In this document: one piece after another, positions 41,080 through 52,112 of the stretch
How the letters are laid out: every line of letters starts with the position of its first letter
How positions within the stretch are numbered: the stretch's first letter is position 1
Source of the DNA: Forficula auricularia
Taxonomy: Eukaryota > Arthropoda > Insecta > Dermaptera > Forficulidae
Assembly: GCA_024734495.1 (NCBI GenBank)
Contig: JALMQS010000666.1
Location: 318,295-382,294 of the forward strand
Length of the DNA: 64,000 nucleotides
Direction of reading: 5' to 3'
Position numbers and translations under genes: made by a program
Notes under the pieces: model-generated
The model's database searches: none
What the model was told of the DNA's origin: nothing
Seen by the model: only the letters and a program-made list of their open reading frames with translations

Positions 41080-42275
41080 TAATTATTTTTTTAATTAAAT
41101 AACAATTTGTCGAAATTTGAATTTTTTTATAAATTTTATTAAACCAATTATTTTACATTAATTAATGTATACATTGTATTTTTGCTTCGATTTCGGAGAT
41201 ACTTCTCCACCATCGAGTGTCCGTCCTTATTCATCTTTAGTCCTTGTTTTTAATAAGAGGAAAAATCTAATTAGATAAAAAAACCTCTTTTCCGATAATT
41301 ATTTCAATTCCATTATTCCCCAATCAAGTCGATTGGTTAACCTTCGCTCTATCTCTCCCCACACAATTTGTCGAGTTTTATCATTAATTAAATTGTCAAA
41401 TTCTAATATTTAATATTTGTGGGATTTAAAACTCGATTTTTAATCAATTAAATTGCCCAGCTTTTAATATATAATAATAATTATAATGATCTTATTGTGG
41501 GCTTTAAAATTAAAAAACCAATTATTTATTAAAAGAAAATTGAATAAAAATGTAAATAATGATTTTTATCGAGACAACCACATGTGAATAATTATTTCAA
41601 TTAACAAAAAACCCTTCAAAAACAACTTAGCCGAAGATGAGACCGTGACAGATCGAATTTCGAACACAAAACCCTCCTAACTTGTGAATTCCATAGAGCC
41701 ATTTTCGAGAACCCGATTGGATATCAATCTATCTATCTACTCTTATTAAACGAGCAAAAATTGTATATATATTTATATATTTGTTTGTATCTTAGTTCTA
41801 TTTTGAAAACGGCTCTACCGATTTTGATGAAACCAACTCTATTAACAAGTTTTGAGGGCGAGGAAACGATCTGGCTAGGTCTGGACCTCGACAAATTTCA
41901 TCTTAATTGACTTTTTTTTAATTAAAGTAATTATTTATAGATAAAAATCTCAATAAAAATGTTTGTTTACATTTTTTTCAATTATCTTTTTTTTATTAAT
42001 TGGTTTTTTAATTTTAAAACCCACGAATACTTTATACCAAATATTGTTATATATTATAATTTTTCAATTTAATTGATTAAAATTCCTCTTATTAAAAAAC
42101 ACGGACTAAAAATATTATCGCAAGCTAGATGATCAAGTACCGTCGATGGTGGGGAAGTAATCTCCGAAATACTATTTGTATTTTTTTTATTTTGGTTACC
42201 GTGCATCACTCGGTGGCTCCAGGTACTATATATATATTTATATATATACAAGAATTGCTCGTTTAATATAATAAG
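41080..42275. repeat. Composite of dispersed repeats
   Basis: 41105-41345 is a copy of the 19.5-kb unit. 41465-41690 is related to the 283-bp tandem (32.3-32.9 kb). 41735-42010 starts 'ctactcttattaaacgagca' and matches the inverse of 14810-15050. 42080-42170 is another partial 19.5-kb unit ('cgtcgatggtggggaagtaa'). 42245-42270 is an inverted 'gaattgctcgtttaata' end. Confidence 0.6.
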
Positions 42276-42954
42276 ATAAGATATGAAACGAGAGGATATC
42301 AAATAAAATGGTGTTTTCATATTTATAAGGACGAAATGTTTTCATTTCTTTTCCCATTGCGTTGATAAGGAACTTTGGCACACCTTGAAGGTGATGACCT
42401 CTGTTATCATTCTGCCCTCGATCTATAACTATATCATTAGAGAACGAAACCAAAGTGAATATGAAAAGACATGAGAGGAAAGGGGGGGGGGTCACTTGGC
42501 CAGCCAAATGTTTTATCTCGTTACGCTGCTGATAACCGAGAAACAACCTTTTATCAATTCAACTGCCCTTTTTGATAGTGTATATCAAATTAAGATCCGT
42601 TTTCAAAGCTTTATCAATTTCATTTTGTTCTTTTCTCCCCCTCTAAAGATGTCAGTGAACATTTAATGAGCATCACTCGATCTCTTTTTCTTCATTCAAA
42701 AATAACTAAATACAATTTTATTTCTTTCTAGAATAATTTATAGAAGAATAAAAATAGGTCACGTGATAAGAAAATTCAGTTTATTATATGAGATACCTAT
42801 TGGCGAAAATCAGCAACCCCTAGAGGCTCAACTTAATGAGAAAATAAAATTATTATTCTAATGGAAGAAAAGATTTTGTTTCCCCGATAACGTTTTGCCA
42901 ATAGATATCAAGCGGGGTGAATTTTACATGCATAATTATTATTAGTAATTTTAT
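42276..42954. other. No recognised feature
   Basis: Contains a G-run ('aaaggggggggggtcactt', about 42480). Open frames on the minus strand have no recognisable domain. Confidence 0.35.
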
Positions 42955-43345
42955 ATACCGGGTGAGTTTTTTTTTATCTTGAGACAGTCTTAAAACTCAA
43001 AAACAGTGCATTATATGAAAAAAGTTTCAAGTAAAAGTTTATTTATATCAGAGGGGAAATTAAACTACGCTATTGTTTGTCGACCTAGAACAAGATTTCA
43101 ACGATATTTCAAGGTCAAGTTTTGTTTTTTAAATGGAAACCTATATTTTTCTTTACATTGCCTAAATTTACAAAAAAAACTGAACAACTTTTATAAGAAC
43201 TATTTTTTTATACGACATCAAATAAACAAAATATTAAATCAATTAGATCTCAAAAGAAAATCCAAATAATAATTATTTTTAACAATCATTCAACTTAATT
43301 ATCAAATAATAATTATCAATTATTTAATTATTAAATAAATAATTT
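42955..43345 (+). repeat. CCGGGTGAGTTTTT element, left arm only
   Basis: 'ataccgggtgagttttttt', 'gagacagtcttaaaactcaa', 'ggaaattaaactacgc', 'tacgacatcaaataaa', then AT-rich 'taattattaaataaataat'. The partner arm is missing. Confidence 0.7.
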
Positions 43346-43359
43346 AATAATAATTATTT

Positions 43360-44065
43360 ATAAATCGATTTCGATGATTCTTTTTTAATGGAAAGGGGTA
43401 CCTTAGGGGTGGCCTCATATTAATTTGGTCAAGTTCTGATGATATGATCAATGACAAAATAACGTAATTCTGCAATTCTTAAGAGCAAACAATCGAAATT
43501 ATAATAAATAAAATCTTTTATAAAAAAAACCTTAAAAAATTCATTTAAAACCCGCAAATGTTTCGAGAGAATTTCTATATTTCTGAATTTAATTTTATTA
43601 TAATTTTCTGATTCATTCACCCGACACTTTCTCTTACTAGATGCATACAAAATATTATCTTAAGTCACAATTAATAACATCACTAAAAAAGACAAAAATA
43701 AAAATAATTTTTATAAAAAATAAAATAAAAACGACTTCTAAAAAATTAAATAATAAGAACTCAAAAATCAAATAAAATGAACTAAAAGGTATAAAATAAT
43801 TATTATCTTATTTATTTACATGAAATCACTTTTTGAAGTCGGTGCCAAACAAACTATATAAGCGAGCGTACCTGCCAAACGTACTAAGTAAGATCGGTCG
43901 AGTGCTATTCATAAAATGTATATGTTTGGCACCGACTTCAAAAAGTGATTTCATGTAAATATTTCGTCGTTTAGTTGTAACTAAATAAGATAATTATTTT
44001 ATACCTTTTAGTGCATTTTATTCGATTTTTGAGTTCTTATTATTTAATTTTTTTGAAGTCGGTTT
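43360..44065 (-). repeat. ACCGACTTC element, type B
   Basis: Tail from 'aatcgatttcgatgattc', palindromic part to 'gaagtcggtttttt' at 44055-44068. The terminal box on the tail side is lost. Confidence 0.7.
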
Positions 44066-44700
44066 TTTTATAAGAATTATTTAAGATTAGTGCCGGATTT
44101 CTCACCACCAGATGTCTATAGTGTCGTGCACGGAGCCATCAATAATCGAGCTAGGATGTGGTCGATCAAATCAAGCATTTGCTGCATTTCTACTTGGTAT
44201 TTGAGTATTCCATTGGGAAGGTGAATCAAGTGCATTTACCGACCCTAATAAGGCATCCGGATTGCTGTCTTGGGCTGCATTCCGTCCAATCTTGTTTCAA
44301 GCTCATCCTTGTCCTCTCAAGCCCTTTTGCCCTTCCTTGGAAGCAACAGCACACACAACACAACCATCCTTCAGGCTCATGCACACTTGTTTATGAAAAT
44401 AAAATAAACATTTATTTAATATGGTAACAAATGCGAGCTCTCCATCCGCCTCATGGTTATTTAATTTAATGGGGCCTGGCAATTCAAAAAAGAAAAAACT
44501 CAGATGGGCTCTTTTTTCAACAAAATTCATCATCCATATTATCTATGAAGATGGGCCAATTTTTCTTAACCAGTTTTTTATATGATAGCCATTTATAAAA
44601 GCTAACTTATTCTGTTTATAAAGGTTTAAACACTTCACGTGAATCAATAGTTTTTAAGGAATTTGGTGCTGGTACTTAGTGAAACATTTTTTAAAATTAT
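44066..44700. other. Single-copy stretch without recognised gene
   Basis: 44085-44430 is less AT-rich ('gcccttttgcccttccttgg') with an AATAAA at about 44400 and an 89-codon frame (44158-44427) that shows no domain. It could be an unrecognised transcribed piece, but nothing supports this further. Confidence 0.35.
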
Positions 44701-44905
44701 TGGATAAAAAAATACTTGGTAGGTTTCACATTAAGATATAAAAATAAAACGAATAACAGAAAGTAACAGTTACTTTCTGTTGCTCCTGAAGATGGGTTAG
44801 TCACCCGAAATATATATATCTAGATTAAAGTCTTTCTAAAAAATAAATTCGTTTTATTTTTATATCTTAATGTGAAACCTACCAAGTATTTTTTATCCAA
44901 TAATT
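44701..44905. repeat. Inverted repeat with PLE-like 3' motif
   Basis: Arms of about 60 bp ('ggataaaaaaatacttggta...ataaaaataaaacga' and inverse) enclose 'gctcctgaagatgggttagt' and 'cacccgaaatatatata'. The inner text has the CTGAAGA, GGGT/ACCC stem, GAAA order typical of PLE 3' ends. Confidence 0.5.
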
Positions 44906-45041
44906 TAATCACGTGAATCAATTCACTTTAAAAGAATTTATTACTTAGAGAGTTTAGAGTAAAATAGTACTTTTTTAATTCTTTAAAATGTATTCATTGG
45001 ATCGATTTAATATACACTGTGGTGCAAAAAATGTGGAGCAC

Positions 45042-45392
45042 TTAAATTGATTCGGTGTGAAAAGAGGGCCTGTCGCTGGTCTCATTGACATCAACCCTAA
45101 TTCCCGGAGACGTCTTCTGATAATCCAAACACTTAGGTTGACTTGTCAAATTTGTAGAAGGCGCAGTTGAATGGGAGCTGCTGTACAATGCCGACCCCTC
45201 AATACCTCCAAAATTAGTTAGTATGTAGTAGGTCATCTCTCTCATTTGAAGCTCTAATTCGACCAGATCCCGGTCTCCCAGGGCATAAGAGTTTGTTTCT
45301 CTATATCGTTTTATCCACAGAGCTCTGTGGAACTCTCTGTCCAACCGATGCTTGAAGTCGTTGAGCGATATACCGATACGATATTCCATCAT
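45042..45392 (-). CDS. Unknown 116-residue ORF inside a Tc1-type element
   Basis: Not recognised. Starts MMEYRIGISLNDFKHRLDRE, continues HRALWIKRYRETNSYAL and LVELELQMREMTYYILTNFG, and ends with a polar, Ser/Thr/Pro-rich tail. The first 65 residues look helical and charged, and the codon use is less A/T-biased than in chance frames nearby. The stop (TAA at 45042) lies inside the left inverted end. No DDE motif is present. It could be a captured host or foreign coding fragment, or part of a transposase too diverged to recognise. No promoter evidence. Confidence 0.4.
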   Translation of the reverse strand: MMEYRIGISLNDFKHRLDREFHRALWIKRYRETNSYALGDRDLVELELQMREMTYYILTNFGGIEGSALYSSSHSTAPSTNLTSQPKCLDYQKTSPGIRVDVNETSDRPSFHTESI

Positions 45393-45497
45393 TTATTTAT
45401 TAGAGCTACTTCCTCGGTCTTTAGAGGCATTATGTTTGGACAATATTTCAAATGAAATGAAATTAAAAGATGAGATATTCAAATCGAACTGATAAAC

Positions 45498-45513
45498 ATT
45501 AAAATATTCAATT
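45498..45513 (+). repeat. 16-bp target duplication, left
   Basis: ATTAAAATATTCAATT, repeated at 45846-45861. Confidence 0.8.
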
Positions 45514-45845
45514 GAAAAGTTTTGTTTTGCCGAGAGTAGCAGAGTTGTTGATTAACAAAGAGAAACAAAGAGGTTGTCCATCTGCTTGATGCAAATAAAC
45601 ATACACACACATATATATCGAGATGATATAATCTGTATATATATTATTTATTTGTTTGAGACTATAGTTTCGAAGACTTGGTCTTTATCATCAGTCTTTC
45701 TTCAATTATAAATGTTTTTTCATGGAGTCAATATCATATGGATATTGAAAACTTGGTGTTCCTTCGTCACTGCTGGTCGGCTAGGAATCTGAATGTATGT
45801 TTAGTTTGCATCAAGCAGAGGACAACCTCTTTGTTTCTCTTTGTG
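45514..45845. mobile_element. Hammerhead-motif inverted-repeat element (copy 2)
   Basis: 332 bp between 16-bp duplications. The lead 'ttttgccgagagtagcagag' and left arm match copy 1 through the hammerhead core and 'catggagtcaatatcatatg'. The right arm is mostly deleted, leaving 'gcatcaagcagaggacaacc' and 'tttgtttctctttgtg' as its terminal 45 bp. Confidence 0.75.
45658..45696 (-). ncRNA. Hammerhead-like ribozyme core (copy 2)
   Basis: Minus strand CTGATGA, T, AAAGAC-CAA-GTCTTC, GAAA, C-TATA-GTC. One stem II pair is lost compared with copy 1 (A opposite C); the core residues and GUC site are kept. Confidence 0.55.
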
Positions 45846-45861
45846 ATTAAAATATTCAATT
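45846..45861 (+). repeat. 16-bp target duplication, right
   Basis: Partner of 45498-45513. Confidence 0.8.
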
Positions 45862-46138
45862 TAGTTCGATATTAGACGATAATCATTTAATACAATTCAA
45901 TAAAGGGATCAGATTTCAAACCTGAAAATTTATGCTAATTTAAATAAATTTAATTTTAAAGGGTTTAAATTAAAGTAATACATTGTTTTCACTCTAAAAA
46001 TGTTTAAAAATATTTGTACAATCACAGAATGTATTAAAAGTTTAAATAAAATATGTTTTTTCTGAAAATTATTTGAAAAAAACTAAATTTTTCTAAGTGT
46101 TCCACTGTTTTTGAAGCACAGTGTAGATGTCTGTAGAT

Positions 46139-46222
46139 ATGTTTATTTGCATCAAGCAGAGGACAACCTCTTTGTTTCTCTTTACGTATTATTTATTTGT
46201 TTGAGACTATAATTTCGAAAGC
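46139..46222 (+). repeat. Hammerhead-motif element, end fragment (copy 3)
   Basis: 'gcatcaagcagaggacaacc', 'tttgtttctcttta', then 'tgtttgagactataatttcg'. The terminal segment is joined directly to the start of the core; CTGATGA is missing. Confidence 0.6.
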
Positions 46223-46650
46223 CATGTATGGTAAAGTAAAAATTGAGTTAATTCAATACTTCGGCCCTCCCAATAACCTTCGCCGTCCGAAGATTTTGAT
46301 TTATAGTGAAAAATGATAGTGAGACAGAGGACAAAAAATATGATGATGAATTTACCACAGGAAGAAGAATATTTCAAACCTTTCAAATTTTTTTTTTTTA
46401 AATGATAATGAATCCTATCAAATGAATAGTTGATGGCTATAGGATGATGATGATTTGGAATAGTAATACACAGTCTCAAGACAGGATGATGCATTACCGG
46501 AAACTTCACGGAGGTGTGTAAAGGTGTGTGTCTTCCGGTTAGAACATTGCCATGGAATTCTATTCCTAGACAGGGATCGATCACAGTCTTCTTAATTAGT
46601 AAACTATTAAATTAATCCTTGTAGGATTTCTCGATATTCGTGAATATTTC
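46223..46650. other. No recognised feature
   Basis: Single-copy in this window. A 125-codon minus-strand frame (46207-46584) has a hydrophobic stretch but no known motif. Confidence 0.35.
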
Positions 46651-46659
46651 AAATGAAAC

Positions 46660-47587
46660 AAATAAAAATAATAATAGCTTAAAATAAAATAAAATACACT
46701 GTAAAGGTATGAAATAATTATCTAATTTAGTTACAACTAAACGACGAAATATTAACATGAAATTACTTTTTGAAGTCGGTGCTAAACAAACGATACCTAT
46801 AAGCGAGCGTACCCGCCAATCGTACTAAGTAAGATCCGTCGAGTGCGATTCATAAAATATATATGTTTGGCACCGACTTCAAAAAGTGATTTCATGATAA
46901 TATTTGGTCGTTTAGTTGTAACTAAATAAGATAATTATTTTATACCTTTTAGTGGATTTTATTATATTTTTAAGCTATTATTATTTTATTTGTTGCATTT
47001 AATTTATTTGAAGTCGGTTTTATTTTTTTCTAAAAATTATTTTTATTTTTCTCTTTTTAGTGATGTTATTAATAGTGACTTAAGATAATACCTTGCATGT
47101 ATCTCGTAAGAGAAAGCGTCGGGCGAATGAATCAGAAAATGATAATAAAATTCAATTCATATATATATATATAAATTCTCTCGAAATGTTTGCGGGTTTT
47201 AAATGAATGTTAAAAGATTTTTATTTATTATAATTTCGTTAATTTGGTCATCAGAATTGGAGATTTACGTTATTTCGTCATTGATCATATCTTCAGAACT
47301 TGACCAAATTAATATGGGATTACCCCTAAGGTACCCTCTTTCCAATAAAAAAAGAATCATTAAAATCGGTTCATAAACCAAGAAGTTATGCCTGAACAAA
47401 CATATCAAAAAAGGTTCAATACCAATGAAAAAAAAACGAGACCAATCGGAAACTAGACTGAACCCAATGCAAAAAATTATCAAAATCTGTTCATAATTGA
47501 CGAAGATATTAGATAACATAGAAACAAAAAAAAAAAAAAAAATCAGTCGAATTGAGAACTCTCCTCTCCTTTTTTGAAGTCGGTTAA
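46660..47587 (+). repeat. ACCGACTTC element, type B, nearly complete
   Basis: Palindromic part from about 46680 (left box lost), core 'aagcgagcgtacccgccaat', tail with 'agaaagcgtcgggcgaatga' and 'aaatgtttgcgggttttaaa', ending 'gaagtcggtt' at 47577-47586. Confidence 0.75.
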
Positions 47588-47636
47588 AAATGAAAATTTA
47601 CAACATTTTAAAAATATAAAACTTCTAGGTAGGTTT

Positions 47637-48650
47637 CACAAAAATAAAAGACAAGATGCTTATTAGCATGACTCTATATACAGGGTGAGTTTTTTTATCT
47701 TGAGACAGTCTTATAACTCAAAAACAGTCCATTATATGACAAAAATTTTCAAATAAAAGTTTATTTATATCAGGGGGAAATTAAACTACGCTATTGTTTG
47801 TTTACCTAGAACAAGCTTTCAAGGGTATTTCGAGGTAACGTTCTGTTTTTTAAATGGAAACCTATAATGTTTCTGTACATATTCTGAATCTACAAAAAAA
47901 CTGAACGACTTTTTATTAGAACAATTTTTTATACGACATCAAATAAAATAAAATATTAAATCAATTAGATCTCAAAAAATCCTAATAATTATTTTTAACA
48001 ATAATTCAACTTAATTATCAAATAATAATGATCAATTATTTAGTTATTAAATAAATAATTTAATAATAATTAATAATTTTAGTCTTCTGGAAAATTCCAG
48101 TTCCAATTTCGTTATTCTGGCCTTTTAAAGTCTCTTCGTAGCCTTTACATTTCCTGTTTTTTTTTGTTTTTTTAATAGATTTACAACACGATAAAATGAA
48201 GCTCCTTATTACTAAATAATTAATTATTATTATAATAAATTATTTATTTAATAATTAAATATTTGATCATTATTATTCGATAATTAAGTTGAATGAATGT
48301 TAAAAATAATTATTATGATTTTTTTGAGATCTAATTGATTTAAAATTTTATTTGAAGTCGTATAAAAAAATAGTTCTAATAAAAGTCGTTCAGTTTTTTT
48401 TTCGATTAAGAATATGTAAAGAAACATATAGGTTTCCATTTAAAAAACAGAACTTGGCCTCGAAATAACCATGAAAGCCTGTTCTAGGTCGACAAACAAT
48501 AGAGTAGTTTAGTTTCCCCCTCGATATAAATAAACTTTTTTTCATATAATGCACTGTTTGTGAGTTATAAGACTGTCTCAAGATAAAAAAAACTCACCCG
48601 GTATATACAGTAGAGTCATGCTAATAAGCATCTTGTCTTTTATTTTTGTG
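47637..48650. repeat. 1-kb palindrome: CCGGGTGAG element with longer arms
   Basis: Arms of roughly 430-440 bp with some mismatches. The outer 40 bp ('cacaaaaataaaagacaaga...gcatgactcta' and inverse) enclose the CCGGGTGAG element, whose own arms are 47677-48075 and 48185-48610. The centre has 'ccagttccaatttcgttatt'. No coding content; two frames across it are chance. It would form a long hairpin RNA if transcribed. Confidence 0.8.
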
Positions 48651-48724
48651 TTATATTTTTACAAAAGAAAAAATTCCTGAGCCATTTCTTGAGAATATAT
48701 TTTCAAAAAGTTATATAATAATTA

Positions 48725-48835
48725 AAATTTAATAAAATTAGGAAATTTAAATTATTATTATAAAACTCACTACAGAGACCAGGTAGGCTTCTCGTTAGTA
48801 AGATGTCAGCCGAAGGCGGATTTCGCAGGAGGTAA
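48725..48835 (+). repeat. GC-rich repeat patch (second copy)
   Basis: Matches 18572-18690 ('aattttaataaaattaggaa', 'gccgaaggcggatttcg'). Confidence 0.45.
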
Positions 48836-49156
48836 CAGAATAATGAAGAGATAAACAAGTATTAATTGTGGGATAATTACGTTGGAAACACAAACGGAAG
48901 GTAAAATGATATTTAAGTCGCACTCGCTCCGGCTTAAATGTTGAACGATACTTAAATTGAAATGGTAACGCAGTCATAAAGCTCACGTGTTACACGTTTT
49001 ATAATAGTATTTAAAATTAACAACTGCTAATAATGATTATGAAATATTTAGTTTAGTTTTAAACTATACATTTTGCAAAAAAATACAAAATAAAATAAAT
49101 GGATATGGCATTGGGGTGAGTGAGCTCTCCTGGCTACTCATCTAGGACATTCTCTT
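48836..49156. other. No recognised feature
   Basis: AT-rich with a 63-codon minus-strand frame lacking motifs. Confidence 0.35.
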
Positions 49157-49366
49157 AGGGCCAGTTTTATGTCGATTGGTAAACTCTTTTTAAACGTTGA
49201 TAAAGGTAAGACCTTATAATTCACCTTGTGGCCGGTGGGATGGCCAATCAGATGATAGGCACTTTCATCTAGATTGGCCATCCCGTCAAGCACAAGGTGA
49301 ATTATAAGGTCTTACCCTTTGTCAACGTTTAAAAAGAGTTTACTAACCGACATACAACTGGCCACA
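49157..49366. mobile_element. Hairpin MITE with GGGCCAGTT ends
   Basis: 210 bp. Arms run from 'ggccagttttatgtcg.ttggtaaactc' through 'aaggtaagaccttataattc' to their inverses, with a centre around 'cagatgataggcactttcat'. The ends resemble 15454. A 3-bp target (TTA) would suggest Harbinger/ISL2EU, but the flanks do not settle this. Confidence 0.7.
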
Positions 49367-49423
49367 AAGTCACCAAGTCACCAATCACCATATCGTCGCC
49401 TTAGAGTGTAAACCTGCAGAAAT

Positions 49424-50100
49424 CTACACTAATTTAGAGTTCATCTTTAAAAATTAATAAAAATTAAACTATTGTTTGTAGAATTAATTTGATCAATCAG
49501 AACTCTTAATTAGGCATTAAAGAATGTTAGTTAATCATAAAAATTCAAATTTTATATCCAGGATGACCATAATAATTGTTTATTTCTAAAAATCAAAAAG
49601 TTGTTAATAGTCAATTTTTCAAGTAGAACATGGCTTAAATTTTAGTACTTTTGAATTCTACATAAAAATCCAATAGGGGTTTATTAAATATTCCCTATAC
49701 CTAAAATGAATAGTTTTTTATATAAAATATATTTTAAATTTCACTCGTCCATTATACATAATAAATAATTAAGATCTAAACGTGTGAAATTTAAATATTT
49801 TTTATTTAAAAAACTATTCATTTTAGGTATAGAAATATTTAATAAACTCCTACTGAATTTTTATGTAGAATTCAAAAATACTAAAATTTATGCCATGTTC
49901 TATTTGAAAAAATTGAGTATTAATTCAGAAATAAACAATTAACATATTATGGTGACCTGGATATAAAATTTGAATTTTTACAATTAAATAGGTAACATTT
50001 TTTAATGTCTAATTAAGAGTTCTGATTGATCAAATTAATTCTACAAACAATAGTTTAATTATTATTAATTTTTAAAGATTAACGCTAAATTGGTAGATTT
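49424..50100. repeat. 680-bp palindrome with inner 'ATCCAGGATGACCAT' tips
   Basis: Arms of about 320 bp meet near 49750. The outer ends are 'ctacactaatttag' and its inverse. An inner 'tatccaggatgaccataat' pair resembles a Tc1/mariner-like tip, so two nested fold-back elements are possible. Arm identity is moderate with several indels. Confidence 0.7.
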
Positions 50101-50499
50101 TTACAAAATTTACTAAAATAACTCAGAAATTATAAACTTTAGACATCAAGTGCATTATACAAAATCATCTTAGTTTTTAACGTTGAATCTAATGGTATAA
50201 AAATATTTTGGGAGTTCAATTAAAAATAGTAAAGTTGATGGCGATTGCGGCAAAACAGAAAGTGTCCAAAAGTTGTTAATAATTTATTTAAAAAGAGTAT
50301 ATTCCAAAATATAAATATGCCAAAGTTCAAAATTTTCTCTCAACTTCTTCCATGTAAACTTTTAATGAAAATGTTCTGTGGAACACCCTGAGTATTCTAT
50401 AATAAAGAATTAATTTTGTTAAGGGAGAATGGTGTAGGTTCTTGGTGAAACATATTATATAAAGTAAAGAACTTTACTTTAAAGAATTAATGATTATTG
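50101..50499. other. No recognised feature
   Basis: AT-rich, no frame or repeat recognised. Confidence 0.35.
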
Positions 50500-51370
50500 A
50501 AATCCCCCATATACTGCGTGAGTTTTATTTTTTACCTTGAGACAGTCTTATAACTCAAAAACAGTGCATTATATGGAAAAAAGTTTCAAATAAAAGTTTA
50601 TGTATATCAAGGGGAAACTAAACTACCTATTGTTTTTGATCTAGAACAAGCTTTCAAGGGTATTTCAAGGTCAACTTCTGTTTTTTAAATAGAAACCTAT
50701 ATTTTTCTTTACATTGCTTAAATTAAAAAAAAAAACTGAACAACATTCATAAGAACTATTTTTTATACGACATCAAATAAAAAAAATATTAAATCAATTA
50801 GATCTCAAAAAATCCAAATAATAATTATTCTTAACAATTATTCAACTTAATTATCAAATAATAATTAATCAATATTTAATTATTAAATAAATAATTTAAT
50901 AATTTTGCGACACTTTTCTGAAACATTTCAGAGTATATTGCAAGTTTTCTGGATGAATTCCAGTTCCAATTTCCTTATTTTTTTAAACAGATTTACTAAC
51001 ACGTTAAAAGTGAAACTTGTGAGGGTGTATTCCTATCAGGAAAACGCTCGTCATCCATTTCAATGGCAGCCCCATAACATTTCTTCCACATTCACCATAA
51101 ATTAAGACCATTTCAATTCTGTCTTAAAAAAATACTACATTTTTATTATACAATATTACTATCAAGAATTTTAAGTAGAAACTAATCTCTTAAATCATCA
51201 GTATAACCAAGTTTTAATATTATAAACCCTTATTGTCATTGTTGTGACATTTCAATTTAATAATTAATTATTTAATCATTATTATTTGATAATTAAGTTA
51301 AATAATTGTTAAAAATAATTATTATTATATTCACAAATTAAAGATCTGCCAAAACTAATATTACCATATT

Positions 51371-51835
51371 ATGGTAAGATGTCCGAAAAGAATAAAGCAT
51401 AAATTAAAATCTTTAGGGTACGCAACAATCTTTAGATCACCATATACATTAGGAAGTGAATTAAGTCAAATTAAAGATAAAATTCCGGAAAATGAAAAAT
51501 CCGGTGTATATAAATTGACATGCCAAGATTGCAATGCAACTTATATAGGAAAAACGGAAAGAAATTTATCTATTAGGATCAATGAACACAAGAGAGCCTA
51601 CAAATTAAAATATGAAAATTATGCATTTGCAGAGCATTTAAATGCTCACAATCATAGTTTTCCAGATCAATCCAAAATTAAATTGATCAAAGAAGTCAAT
51701 GACCCCTTAATTCTTTCTTTAAAAGAATCCATTGAAATTTTAAAATCCTTGGAAAAAAGCCCAATTGAATCTTTAAATGAAAAACTAGAAATTATCAATG
51801 ACCCTTTTTTAAAAACATTCCATTCATTCAGGTAA
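51371..51835 (+). pseudogene. PLE2 GIY-YIG endonuclease domain
   Basis: 154 codons. The first 45 or so residues (PKRIKHKLKSLGYATIFRS) are the linker after Penelope RT. KSGVYKLTCQDCNATYIGKTERN contains the GIY and YIG half-motifs with a CxxC-like pair. SIRINEHKRAYK supplies the conserved Arg. SIEILKSLEKSPIESLNEKLEII forms the expected C-terminal helical region. The stop is TAA at 51833-51835. The domain is intact, but the RT upstream is missing, so the element is 5'-truncated. The apparent ATG start lies in the linker. Confidence 0.8.
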
Positions 51836-51940
51836 AACTCATTAGAAAATGCCTAAACACCCTTTTTTACCCTTTGACCCTTTTTTAAAAACATTCCATT
51901 CATTCAGGTAAAACTCATTAGAAAATGCCTAAACAAAGAA
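51800..51940 (+). repeat. 76-bp tandem duplication at the end of the PLE2 ORF
   Basis: 'accctttttt...catt' to 'gaaaatgcctaaaca' occurs at 51801 and again at 51877. It covers the last codons and the stop. Confidence 0.8.
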
Positions 51941-52069
51941 ACAACCCAGATATTGAGCCAGTTATATTCTAATCTCCCAAGAAGAAACATGAAGAAAAAG
52001 ACATTATATATTTTTCAAAATTTTCTATGTATAAATCTTAATTTGTAACTAATTTGAAATATTTGTGAT

Positions 52070-52112
52070 AGACTGATGATGAAGGCAATGCCTTCGAAAC
52101 TATAGTCTCTAG
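52070..52112 (+). ncRNA. Hammerhead-like ribozyme core in the PLE2 3' region
   Basis: CTGATGA (52073-52079), T, GAAGGC-AAT-GCCTTC (6-bp stem II), GAAA (52096-52099), C-TATA-G, then TC with cleavage expected after 52107. Stem I AUAGA/UCUA is about 4 bp. It is nearly the same as the cores at 27.0-27.3 kb and lies 240 bp after the GIY-YIG stop, the place where PLE hammerheads are known. The extra U before stem II is present here too. Confidence 0.65.

Larger units (their letters stand above)
45015..46123. mobile_element. Tc1/mariner-type element carrying an unknown ORF
   Basis: Inverted ends CACTGTGGTGCAAAAAATG and the inverse of CACTGTGCTTCAAAAACAG, extended by '..GTGGA.CACTTA', with TA on both sides (45013-45014 and 46124-46125). 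1,109 bp in all; a hammerhead-motif element (45514-45845) has inserted inside. The only long frame (45042-45392) is not a recognisable transposase. Confidence 0.75.

Noticed and set aside
42069..42546. Minus-strand frames of 83 and 102 codons
   Set aside because: No motif; one crosses repeat boundaries and a G-run.
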